Origin: Morinoia aosen
Lineage: Eukaryota > Arthropoda > Malacostraca > Amphipoda > Talitridae
NCBI GenBank assembly: GCA_030386875.1
Contig: CM059560.1
Location: 44,062,757 to 44,126,756, forward strand
Direction of reading: 5' to 3'
DNA: 64,000 nt
Part shown: positions 24,901 to 37,100 of the stretch, one piece after another
Position numbering within the stretch: the stretch's first letter is position 1
How the letters are laid out: every line of letters begins with the position of its first letter
Position numbers and translations under genes: made by a program
The notes under the pieces: generated by a model
Databases searched by the model: none
The model's input: the letters and a program-made list of their open reading frames with translations, nothing else
What the model was told of the DNA's origin: nothing

Positions 24901-27900
24901 TGCGCTGTGAAGATACCTTCTGTACTCCTTTGTGCGCTCTAGAGATACCTTCTGTACTCCTTTGTGCGCTGTAGAGATACCTTCTGTACTCCTTTGTGCG
25001 CTGTAGAGATACCTTCTGTACTCCTTTGTGCGCTGTAGAGATACCTTCTGTACTCCTTTGTGCGCTGTAGAGATACCTCGTGTACTCCTTTGTACGCTGT
25101 AGAGATACCTTCTGTACTCCTTTGTGCGCTGTAGAGATACCTTCTGTACTTCTTTGTGCGCTGTAGGGATACCTTCTGTACTCCTTTGTGCGCTGTAGAG
25201 ATACCTCGTGTACTCCTTTGTACGTTCTAGAGATATTTCCTGTACTCCTTTGTGCGCTGTAGAGATACCTTCTGTACTCCTTTGTGCGCTGTAGAGATAC
25301 CTTCTGTACTCCTTTGTGCGCTGTAGAGATACCTTTTGTACTCCTTCGTGCGCTGTAGAGATACCTTTTGTACTCCTTTGTGCGCTGTAGAGATACCTTC
25401 TGTACTCCTTTGTACGTTCTAGAAATATTTCCTGTACTCCTTTGTGGGCTGTAGAGATACCTTCTGTACTCCTTTGTGCGCTGTAGAGATACCTTCTGTA
25501 CTCCTTTGTGCGCTGTAGAGTTACCTTCTGTACTCCTTTGTGCGCTGTAGAGATACCTCGTGTACTCCTTTGTACGCTGTAGAGATACCTCATGTACTCC
25601 TTTGTGCGCTGTAGAGATACCTTCTGTACTCCTTTGTACGCTGTAGAGATACCTCCTGTACTCCTTTGTACGTTCTAGAGATATTTCCTGTACTCCTTTG
25701 TGCGCTGTAGAGATACCTTCTGTTTTCCTTTGTGCGCTGTAGAGATACCTTCTGTACTCCTTTGTGCGCTGTAGAGATACCTTCTGTACTCCTTTGTGCG
25801 CTGTAGAGATACCTTCTGTACTCCTCTGTACGTTCTAGAGATATTTCCTGTTCTCCTTTGTGCGCTGTAGAGATACCTTCTGTACTCCTTTGTGCGCTGT
25901 AGAGATACCTTCTGTACTCCTTTGTGCGCTGTAGAGATACCTTCTGTACTCCTTTGTGCGCGGTAGAGATACCTTCTGTACTCCTTTGTGCGCTGTAGAG
26001 ATACCTTCTGTACTCCTTTGTGCGCTGTAGAGATACCTTCTGTACTCCTTTGTGCGCTGTAGAGATACCTCGTGTACTCCTTTGTACGCTGTAGAGATAC
26101 CTTCTGTACTCCTTTGTGCGCTGTAGAGATACCTTCTGTACTCCTTTGTGCGCTGTAGAGATACCTTCTGTACTCCTTTGTGCGCTGTAGAGATACCTTC
26201 TGTACTCATTTGTGCGCTGTAGAGATACCTTCTGTACTCCTTTGTGCGCTGTAGAGATACCTTCTGTACTCCTTTGTGCGCTGTAGAGATACCTTCTGTA
26301 CTCCTTTGTGCGCTGTAGAGATACCTTCTGTACTCCTTTGTACGCTGTAGAGATACCTCGTGTACTCCTTTGTACGTTCTAGAGATATTTCCTGTACTCC
26401 TTTGTGCGCTGTAGAGATACCTTCTGTACTCCTTTGTGCGCTGTAGAGATACCTTATGTACTCCTTTGTGCGCTGTAGAGATACCTTCTGTTCTCCTTTG
26501 TGCGCCGTAGAGATACCTTCAGTACTCCTTTGTACGCTGTAGAGATACCTTCTGTACTCCTTTGTACGCTGTAGAGATACCTCGTGTACTCCTTTGTACG
26601 TTCTAGAGATATTTCCTGTACTCCTTTGTGCGCTGTAGAGATACCATCTGTACTCCTTTGTGCGCTGTAGAGATACCTTCTGTACTCCTTTGTGCGCTGT
26701 AGAGATAACTTCTGTACTCCTTTGTGCGCTGTAGAGATACCTTCTGTACTCCTTTGTGCGCTGTAGAGATACCTTCTGTACTCCTCTGTGCGCTGTAGAG
26801 ATACCTTCTGTACTCCTTTGTGCGCTGTAGAGATACCTTCTGTACTCCTTTGTACGCTGTAGAGATATTTCCTGTACTCCTTTGTGCGCTGTAGAGATAC
26901 CTCGTGTACTCCTTTGTACGTTCTAGAGATATTTCCTGTACTCCTTTGTGCGCTGTAGAGATACCTTCTGTACTCCTTTGTGCGCTGTAGAGATACCTTC
27001 TGTACTCCTTTGTGCGCTGTAGAGATACCTTCTGTACTCCTTTGTGCGCTGTAGAGATACCTTCTGTACTCCTTTGTGCGCTGTAGAGATACCTTCTGTA
27101 CTCCTTTGTGCGCTGTAGAGATACCTTCTGTACTCCTTTGTGCGCTGTAGAGATACCTCGTGTACTCCTTTGTACGTTCTAGAGATATTTCCTGTACTCC
27201 TTTGTGCGCTGTAGAGATACCTTCTGTACTCCTTTGTGCGCTGTAGAGATACCTTCTGTACTCCTTTGTGCGCTGTAGAGATACCTCGTGTACTCCTTTG
27301 TACGTTCTAGAGATATTTCCTGTACTCCTTTGTGCGCTGTAGAGATACCTTCTGTACTCCTTTGTGCGCTGTAGAGATACCTTCTGTACTCCTTTGTGCG
27401 CTTTAGAGATACCTTCTGTACTCCTTTGTACGCTGTAGAGATACCTCGTGTACTCCTTTGTACGTTCTAGAGATATTTCCTGTACTCCTCTGTGCGCTGT
27501 AGAGATACCTTCTGTACTCCTTTGTGCGCTGTAGAGATACCTTCTGTACTCCTTTGTGCGCTGTAGAGATACCTTCTGTACTCCTTTGTGCGCTGTAGAG
27601 ATACCTTCTGTACTCCTTTGTGCGCTGTAGAGATACCTTCTGTACTCCTTTGTGCGCTGTAGAGATACCTTCTGTACTCCTTTGTGCGCTGTAGAGATAC
27701 CTTCTGTACTCCTTTGTGCGCTGTAGAGATACCTTCTGTACTCCTTTGTGCGCTGTAGAGATACCTTCTGTACTCCTTTGTGCGCTGTAGAGACACCTTC
27801 TGTACTCCTTTGTGCGCTGTAGAGATACCTTCTGTACTCCTTTGTGCGCTGTAGAGATACCTTCTGTACTCCTTTGTGCGCTGTAGAGATACCTTCTGTA

Positions 27901-28860
27901 CTCCTTTGTGCGCTGTAGAGATACCTCGTGTACTCCTTTGTACGCTGTAGAGATACCTTCTGTACTCCTTTGTGCGCTGTAGAGATACCTTCTGTACTCC
28001 TTTGTACGCTGTAGAGATACCTCGTGTACTCCTTTGTACGTTCTAGAGATATTTCCTGTACTCCTTTGTGCGCTGTAGAGATACCTTCTGTACTCCTTTG
28101 TGCGCTGTAGAGATACCTTCTGTACTCCTTTGTGCGCTGTAGAGATACCTTCTGTACTCCTTTGTGCGCTGTAGAGATACCTTCTGTACTCCTTTATGCG
28201 CTGTAGAGATACCTTCTGTACTCCTTTGTGCGCTGTAGAGATACCTTCTGTACTCCTTTGTGCGCTGTAGAGATACCTTCTGTACTCCTTTGTACGCTGT
28301 AGAGATACCTCGTGTACTCCTTTGTACGTTCTAGAGATATTTCCTGTACTCCTTTGTGCGCTGTAGAGATACCTTCTGTACTCCTTTGTGCGCTGTAGAG
28401 ATACCTTCTGTACTCCTTTGTGCGCTGTAGAGATACCTTCTGTTCTCCTTTGTACGCTGTAGAGATACCTCGTGTACTCCTTTGTACGTTCTAGAGATAT
28501 TTCCTGTACTCCTCTGTGCGCTGTAGAGATACCTTCTGTACTCCTTTGTGCGCTGTAGAGATACCTTCTGTACTCCTTTGTGCGCTGTAGAGATACCTTC
28601 TGTACTCCTTTGTGCGCTGTAGAGATACCTTCTGTACTCCTTTGTGCGCTGTAGAGATACCTTCTGTACTCCTTTGTGCGCTGTAGAGATACCTTCTGTA
28701 CTCCTTTGTGCGCTGTAGAGATACCTTCTGTACTCCTTTGTGCGCTGTAGAGACACCTCGTGTACTCCTTTGTACGCTGTAGAGATACTTTCTGTACTCC
28801 TTTGTACGCTGTAGAGATACCTCGTGTACTCCTTTGTGCGCTGTAGAGATACATTCTGTA
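22000..28860 (+). repeat. Higher-order block X3
   Basis: Third copy of family X. ACGTTCTGTAG (22502) and GTACTACTTTG (near 22240) align to X1 with an offset of 19,771 bp. TTCCTCGTTT (23570) aligns with 20,219 bp, 14 monomers more. The later bar codes GCTGTGAAG, TGTTTTCC, GCGCGGTAG, ACTCATTTG, CCTTATGTAC and GCGCCGTAG follow in the same order at 24.9-26.5 kb. An 864-bp internal duplication near 27.4-28.3 kb is missing from X1, X2 and X4. The block ends at the TACATTC cassette near 28850. Confidence 0.83.
27440..28760 (+). repeat. 864-bp internal duplication in X3
   Basis: A type C monomer followed by CTCCTCTGTGCG and a long run of A monomers ending at AGACACC occurs at about 27,470-27,795 and again at 28,331-28,756, a step of 864 bp (27 monomers). 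X1, X2 and X4 have a single copy at this point. This explains most of the change in the X3-X4 offset. The exact edges are uncertain because A monomers cannot be told apart. Confidence 0.72.
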
Positions 28861-30580
28861 CTCCTTTGTACGCTGTAGAGATACCTCGTGTACTCCTTTG
28901 TACGTTCTAGAGATATTTCCTGTACTCCTTTGTGCGCTGTAGAGATACCTTCTGTACTCCTTTGTGCGCTGTAGAGATACCTTCTGTACTCCTTTGTGCG
29001 CTGTAGAGATACCTTCTGTACTCCTTTGTGCGCTGTAGAGATACCTTCTGTACTCCTTTGTGCGCTGTAGAGATACCTTCTGTACTCCTTTGTGCGCTGT
29101 AGAGATACCTTCTGTACTCCTTTGTGCGCTGTAGAGATACCTTCTGTACTCCTTTGTGCGCTGTAGAGATACCTTCTGTACTCCTTTGTGCGCTGTAGAG
29201 ATACCTCGTGTACTCCTTTGTACGCTGTAGAGATACCTTCTGTACTCCTTTGTGCGCTGTAGAGATACCTTCTGTACTCCTTTGTACGCTGTAGAGATAC
29301 CTCGTGTACTCCTTTGTACGTTCTAGAGATATTTCCTGTACTCCTTTGTGCGCTGTAGAGATACCTTCTGTACTCCTTTGTGCGCTGTAGAGATACCTTC
29401 TGTACTCCTTTGTGCGCTGTAGAGATACCTTCTGTACTCCTTTGTGCGCTGTAGAGATACCTTCTGTACTCCTTTGTGCGCTGTAGAGATACCTCGTGTA
29501 CTCCTTTGTACGCTGTAGAGATACCTTCTGTACTCCTTTGTACGCTGTAGAGATACCTTCTGTACTCCTTTGTGCGCTGTAGAGATTCCTTCTGTACTCC
29601 TTTGTGCGCTGTAGAGATACCTTCTGTACTCCTTTGTACGCTGTAGAGATAATTCCTGTACTCCTTTGTGCGCTGTAGAGATACATCGTGTACTCCTTTG
29701 TACGTTCTAGAGATATTTCCTGTACTCCTTTGTGCGCTGTAGAGATACCTTCTGTACTCCTTTGCGCGCTGTAGAGATACCTTCTGTACTCCTTTGTGCG
29801 CTGTAGAGATACCTTCTGTACTCCTTTGTGCGCTGTAGAGATACCTTCTGTACTCCTTTGTGCGCTGTAGAGATACCTTCTGTACTCCTTTGTGCGCTGT
29901 AGAGATACCTCGTGTACTCCTTTGTACGTTCTAGAGATATTTCCTGTACTCCTTTGTGCGCTGTAGAGATACCTTCTGTACTCCTTTTTGCGCTGTAGAG
30001 ATACCTTCTGTACTCCTTTGTGCGCTGTAGAGATACCTCGTGTACTCCTTTGTACGTTCTAGAGATATTTCCTGTACTCCTTTGTGCGCTGTAGAGATAC
30101 CTTCTGTACTAATTTGTGCGCTGTAGAGATACCTTCTGTACTCCTTTGTGCGCTGTAGAGATACCTTCTGTACTCCTTTGTACGCTGTAGAGATACCTTC
30201 TGTACTCCTTTGTACGCTGTAGAGATACCTCGTGTACTGCTTTGTACGTTCTAGAGACATTTCCTGTACTCCTTTGTGCTCTGTAGAGATACCTTCTGTA
30301 CTCCTTTGTGCGCTGTAGAGATACCTTCTGTACTCTTTTGTGCGCTGTAGAGATAGCTTCTGTACTCCTTTGTACGCTGAAGAGATACCTCGTGTACTCC
30401 TCTGTACGTTCTAGAGATATTTCCTGTACTCCTTTGTGCGCTGTAGAGATACCTTCTGTACTCCTTTGTGCGCAGTAGAGATACCTTCTGTACTCCTTTG
30501 TGCGCTGTAGAGATACCTTCTGCACTACTTTGTGCGCTGTAGAGATACCTTCTGTATTCCTTTGTGCGCTGTAGAGATAC

Positions 30581-30586
30581 CTCGAG
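30581..30586. other. XhoI site marking Y2
   Basis: CTCGAG at the position equivalent to the Y1 site, preceded in both by a TGTATTCC spacer. Confidence 0.9.
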
Positions 30587-33500
30587 TACTCCTTTGTACG
30601 TTCTAGAGATATTTCCTGTACTCCTTTGTGCGCTGTAGAGATACCTTTTGTACTCCTTTGTGCGCTGTAGAGATACCTTCTGTACTCCTTTGTGCGCTGT
30701 AGAGATACCTCGTGTACTCCTTTGTACGTTCTAGAGATATTTCCTGTACTCCTTTGTGCGCTGTAGAGATACCTTCTGTACTCCTTTGTGCGCTGTAGAG
30801 ATACCTTCTGTACTCCTTTGTGCGCTGTAGAGATACCTTCTGTACTCCTTTGTACGCTGTAGAGATACCTTCTGTACTCCTTTGTACGCTGTAGAGATAC
30901 CTCGTGTACTCCTTTGTACGTTCTAGAGATATTTCCTGTACTCCTTTGTGCGCTGTAGAGATACCTTCTGTACTCCTTTGTGCGCTGTAGAGATACCTTC
31001 TGTACTCCTTTGTGCGCTGTAGAGATACCTTCTGTACTCCTTTGTACGCTGTAGAGATACCTCGTGTACTCCTTTGTACGTTCTAGATATATTTCCTGTA
31101 CTCCTTTGTGCGCTGTAGAGATACCTTCTGTACTCCTTTGTGCGCTGTAGAGATACCTTCTGTACTCCTTTGTGCGCTGTAGAGATACCTTCTGTACTCC
31201 TTTGTGCGCTGTAGAGATACCTTCTGTACTCCTTTGTACGCTGTAGAGATACCTCGTGTACTCCTTTGTACGTTCTAGAGATATTTCCTGTACTCCTTTG
31301 TGCGCTGTAGAGATACCTTCTGTACTCTTTTGTGCGCTGTAGAGATACCTTCTGTACTCCTTTGTGCGCTGTAGAGATACCTTCTGTACTCCTTTGTGCG
31401 CTGTAGAGATACCTTCTGTACTCCTTTGTGCGCTGTAGAGATACCTTCTGTACTCCTTTGTACGCTGTAGAGATACCTCGTGTACTCCTTTGTACGTTCT
31501 AGAGATATTTCCTGTACTCCTATGTGCGCTGTAGAGATACCTTCTGTACTCCTTTGTGCGTTGTAGAGATACCTTCTGTACTCCTTTGTGCGCTGTAGAG
31601 ATACCTTCTGTACTCCTTTGTACGCTGAAGAGATACCTTCTGTACTACTTTGTGCGCTGTAGAGATACCTTCTGTACTCCTTTGTACGCTGTAGAGATAC
31701 CTGGTGTACTCCTTTGTACGTTCAAGAGATATTTCCTGTACTCCTTTGTGCGCTGTAGAGATACCTTCTGTACTCCTTTGTGCGCTGTAGAGATACCTTC
31801 TGTACTCCTTTGTGCGCTGTAGGGATACCTTCTGTACTCCTTTGTGCGCTGTAGAGATACCTCGTGTACTCCTTTGTACGCTGTAGAGATACCTTCTGTA
31901 CTCCTTTGTGCGCTGTAGAGATACCTTCTGTACTCCTTTGTGCGCTGTAGAGATACCTTCTGTACTCCTTTGTGCGCTGTAGAGATACCTTCTGTACTCC
32001 TTTGTGCGCTGTAGAGATACCTTCTGTACTCCTTTGTACGCTGTAGAGATACCTCGTGTACTCCTTTGTACGTTCTAGAGATATTTCCTGTACTCCTTTG
32101 TGCGCTGTAGAGATACCTTCTGTACTCCTTTGTGCGCTGTAGAGATACCTTCTGTACTCCTTTGTACGCTTTAGAGATACCTCGTGTACTCCTTTGTGCG
32201 TTCTAGAGATATTTCCTGTACTCCTTTGTGCGCTGTAGCGATACCTTTTGTACTCCTTTGTGCGCTGTAGAGATACCTTCTGTACTCCTTTGTGCGCTGT
32301 AGAGATACCTTCTGTACTCCTTTGTGCGCTGTAGAGATACCTTCTGTACTCCTTTGTGCGCTGTAGAGATACCTTCTGTACTCCTTTGTGCGCTGTAGAG
32401 ATACCTTCTGTACTCCTTTGTGCGCTGTAGAGATACCTCGTGTACTCCTTTGTACGCTGTAGAGATACCTTCTGTACTCCTTTGTACGCTGTAGAGATAC
32501 CTCGTGTACTCCTTTGTGCGCTGTAGAGATACATTCTGTACTCCTTTGTACGCTGTAGAGATACCTCGTGTACTCCCTTGTACGTTCTAGAGATATTTCC
32601 TGTACTCCTTTGTGCGCTGTAGAGATACCTTCTGTACTCCTTTGTGCGCTGTAGAGATACCTTCTGTACTCCTTTGTGCGCTGTAGAGATACCTTCTGTA
32701 CTCCTTTGTGCGCTGTAGAGATACCTTCTGTACTCCTTTGTGCGCTGTAGAGATACCTTCTGTACTCCTTTGTGCGCTGTAGAGATACCTTCTGCACACC
32801 TTTGTGCGCTGTAGAGATACCTTCTGTACTCCTTTGTGCGCTGTAGAGATACCTTCTGTACTCCTTTGTACGCTGTAGAGATACCTCGTGTACTCCTTTG
32901 TACGTTCTAGAGATATTTCCTGTACTCCTTTGTGCGCTGTAGAGATACCTTCTGTACTTCTTTGTGCGCTGTAGAGATACCTTCTGTACTCCTTTGTGCG
33001 CTGTAGAGATACCTTCTGTACTCCTTTGTGCACTGTAGAGATACCTTCTGTACTTCTTTGTACGTTCTAGAGATATTTCCTGTACTCCTTTGTGCGCTGT
33101 AGAGTTACCTTCTGTACTCCTTTGTACGCTGTAGAGATATCTCGTGTACTTCTTTGTACGTTCTAGAGATATTTCCTGTACTCCTTTGTGCGCTGTAGAG
33201 ATACCTTCTGTACTCCTTTGTGCGCTGTAGAGATACCTTCTGTACTCCTTTGTGCGCTGTAGAGATACCTTCTGTACTCCTTTGTACGCTGTAGAGATAC
33301 CTCGTGTACTCCTTTGTACGTTCTAGAGATATTTCCTGTACTCCTTTGTGTGCTGTAGAGATACCTTCTGTACTCCTTTGTGCGCTGTAGAGATACCTTC
33401 TGTACTCCTTTGTGCGCTGTAGAGATACCTTCTGTACTCCTTTGTACGCTGTAGAGATACCTTCTGTACTCCTTTGTGCGCTGTAGAGATACCTTCTATA

Positions 33501-33699
33501 CTCCTTTGTACGCTGTAGAGATACCTCGTGTACTCCTTTGTACGTTTTAGAGATATTTCCTGTACTCCTTTGTGCGCTGTAGAGATACCTTCTGTACTCC
33601 TTTGTGCGCTGTAGAGATACCTTCTGTACTGCTTTGTGCGCTGTAGAGATACCTTCTGTACTCCTTTGTACGCTTTAGAGATACCTTCTGTACTCCTTT

Positions 33700-33730
33700 G
33701 TGCGCGTAGAGATACCTTCTGTACTCCTTT
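33700..33730 (+). other. 31-bp monomer (deletion 2b)
   Basis: Same GTGCGCGTAGAG lesion, again directly after a GCTTTAGAG monomer, as in Y1. It shows that the Y1 and Y2 segments share descent here. Confidence 0.92.
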
Positions 33731-34199
33731 GTACGCTGTAGAGATACCTCGTGTACTCCTTTGTACGTTCTAGAGATATTTCCTGTACTCCTTTGTGCAC
33801 TGTAGAGATACCTTCTGTACTCCTTTGTGCGCTGTAGAGATACCTTCTGTACTCCTCTGTGCGCTGTAGAGATACCTTCTGTACTCCTTTGTGCGCTGTA
33901 GAGATACCTTCTGTACTCCTTTGTACGCTGTAGAGATACCTTCTGTACTCCTTTGTGCGCTGTAGAGATACCTTCTGTACTCCTTTGTACGCTGTAGAGA
34001 TACCTCGTGTACTCCTTTGTAAGTTCTAGAGATATTTCCTCTACTCCTTTGTGCGCTGTAGAGATACCTTCTGTACTCCTTTGTGCGCTGTAGAGATACC
34101 TTCTGTACTCCTTTGTGCGCTGTAGAGATACCTTCTGTACTCCTTTGTACGCTGTAGAGATACCTTCTGTACTCCTTTGTGCGCTGTAGAGATACCTTC

Positions 34200-37100
34200 T
34201 GTACTCCTTTGTGCGCTGTAGAGATACCTTCTGTACTCCTTTGTACGCTGTAGAGATACCTCGTGTACTCCTTTGTACGTTCTAGAGATATTTCCTGTAC
34301 TCCCTTGTGCGCTGTAGAGATACCTTCTGTACTCCTTTGTGCGCTGTAGAGAAACCTTCTGTACTCCTTTGTACGCTGTAGAGATACCTTCTGTACTCCT
34401 TTGTGCGCTGTAGAGATACCTTCTGTACTCTTTTGTGCGCTGTAGAGATACCTTCTGTACTCCTTTGTACGCTGTAGAGATACCTCGTGTACTCCTTTGT
34501 ACGTTCTAGAGATATTTCCTGTACTCCTTTGTGCGCTGTAGAGATACCTTCTGTACTCCTTTGTGCGCTGTAGAGATACCTTCTGTACTCCTTTGTGCGC
34601 TGTAGACATACCTTCTGTACTCCTTTGTACGCTGTAGAGATACCTTCTGTACTCCTTTGTGCGCTGTAGAGATACCTTCTGTACTCCTTTGTACGCTGTA
34701 GAGATACCTCGTGTACTCCTTTGTACGTTCTAGAGATATTTCCTGTACTCCTTTGAGCGCTGTAGAGATACCTTCTGTACTCCTTTGCGCGCTGTAGAGA
34801 TACCTTCTGTACTCCTTTGTGCGCAGTAGAGATACTTTCTGTACTCCTTTGTACGCTGTAGAGATACCTTTTGTACTCCTTTGTGCGCTGTAGAGATACC
34901 TTCTGTACTCCTTTGTACGCTGTAGAGATACCTCGTGTACTCCTTTGTACGTTCTAGAGATATTTCCTGTACTCCTTTGTGCGCTGTAGAGATACTTTCT
35001 GTACTCCTTTGTGCGCTGTAGACATACCTTCTGTACTCCTTTGTGCGCTGTAGAGATACCTTCTGTACTCCTCTGTGCGCTGTAGAGACACCTTCTGTAC
35101 TCCTTTGTGCTCTGTAGAGATACCTTCTGTACTCCTTTGTGCGCTGTAGAGATACCTTCTGTACTCCTTTGTGCGCTGTAGAGATACCTCGTGTACTCCT
35201 TTGTACGCTGTAGAGATACCTTCTGTACTCCTTTGTGCGCTGTAGAGATACCTTCTGTACTGCTTTGAACGCTGTAGAGATACCTTCTGTACTCCTTTGT
35301 GCGCTGTAGAGATACCTCGTGTACTCCTTTGTACGTTCTAGAGATATTTCCTGTACTCCTTTGTGCGCTGTAAAGATTCCTTCTGTACTCCTTTGTGCGC
35401 TGTAGAGATACCTTCTGTACTCCTTTGTGCGCTGTAGAGATACCTTCTGTACTCCTTTGTGCGCTGTAGAGATACCTTCTGTACTCCTTTGTGCGCTGTA
35501 GAGATACCTCGTGTACTCCTTTGTACGTTCTAGAGATATTTCCTGTACTCCTTTGTGCGCTGTAGAGATACCTTCTGTACTCCTTTGTGCGCTGTAGAGA
35601 TACCTTCTGTACTCCTTTGCGCGCTGTAGAGATACCTTCTGTACTCCTTTTTACGCTGTAGAGATACCTTCTGTACTCCTTTGTGCGCTGTAGAGATACC
35701 TTCTGTACTCCTTTGTACGCTGTAGAGATACCTCGTGTACTCCTTTGTACGTTCTAGAGATATTTCCTGTACTCCTTTGTGCGCTGTAGAGATACCTTCT
35801 GTACTCCTTTGTGCGCTGTAGAGATACCTTCTGTACTCCTTTGTGCGCTGTAAAGATACCTTCTGTACTCCTTTGTGCGCTGTAGAGATACCTTCTGTAC
35901 TCTTTTGTACGCTGTAGAGATACCTTCTGTACTCCTTTGTGCGCTGTAGAGATACCTTCTGTACTCCTTTGTGCGCTGTAGAGATACCTTCTGTACTTCT
36001 TTGTACGCTGTAGAGATACCTCGTGTACTCCTTTGTACGTTCTAGAGATATTTCCTGTACTCCTTTGTGCGCTGTAGAGATACCTTCTGTACTCCTTTGT
36101 GCGCTGCAGAGATACCTTCTGTACTCCTTTGTGCGCTGTAGAGATACCTTCTGTACTCCTTTGTACGCTGTAGAGATACCTTCTGTACTCCTTTGTGCGC
36201 TGTAGAGATACCTTCTGTACTCCTTTGTACGCTGTAGAGATACCTCGTGTACTCCTTTGTACGTTCTAGAGATATTTCCTGTACTCCTTTGTGCGCTGTA
36301 GAGATACCTTCTGCACTCCTTTGTGCGCTGTAGAGATACCTTCTGTACTCCTTTGTGCGCTGTAGAGATACCTCGTGTACTCCTTTGTACGTTCTAGAGA
36401 TATTTCCTGTACTCCTTTGTGCGCTGTAGAGATACCTTCTGTACTCCTTTGTGCGCTGTAAAGATACCTTCTGTACTCCTTTGTGCGCTGTAGAGATACC
36501 TTCTGTACTCCTTTGTACGCTGTAGAGATACCTTCTGTACTCCTTTGTGCGCTGTAGAGATACCTTCTGTACTCCTTTGTACGCTGTAGAGATACCTTCT
36601 GTACTCCTTTGTACGCTGTAGAGATACCTCGTGTACTCCTTTGTACGTTCTAGAGATTTTTCCTGTACTCCTTTGTGCGCTGTAGAGATACCTTCTGTAC
36701 TCCTTTGTGCGCTATAGAGATACCTTCTGTACTCCTTTTTGCGCTGTAGAGATACCTTCTGTACTCCTTTGTACGCTGTAGAGATACCTTCTGTACTCCT
36801 TTGTGCGCTGTAGAGATACCTTCTGTACTCCTTTGTACGCTGTAGAGATACCTTCTGTACTCCTTTGTACGCTGTAGAGATACCTCGTGTACTCCTTTGT
36901 ACGTTCTAGAGATATTTCCTGTACTCCCTTGTGCGCTGTAGAGATACCTTCTGTACTCCTTTGTGCGCTGTAGAGATACCTTCTGTACTCCTTTGTACGC
37001 TGTAGAGATACCTTCTGTACTCCTTTGTGCGCTGTAGAGATACCTTCTGTACTCTTTTGTGCGCTGTAGAGATACCTTCTGTACTCCTTTGTACGCTGTA

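Noticed and set aside
31556-31822. Plus-strand open frames of 60 to 88 codons (also 541-723, 14555-14737, 36023-36205, 43682-43948)
   Set aside because: Each monomer has a TAG on this strand, so any frame closes about every 96 bp. These frames are slightly longer only because one or two monomers lost the TAG, for example GCTGAAGAG or GCTGCAGAG.
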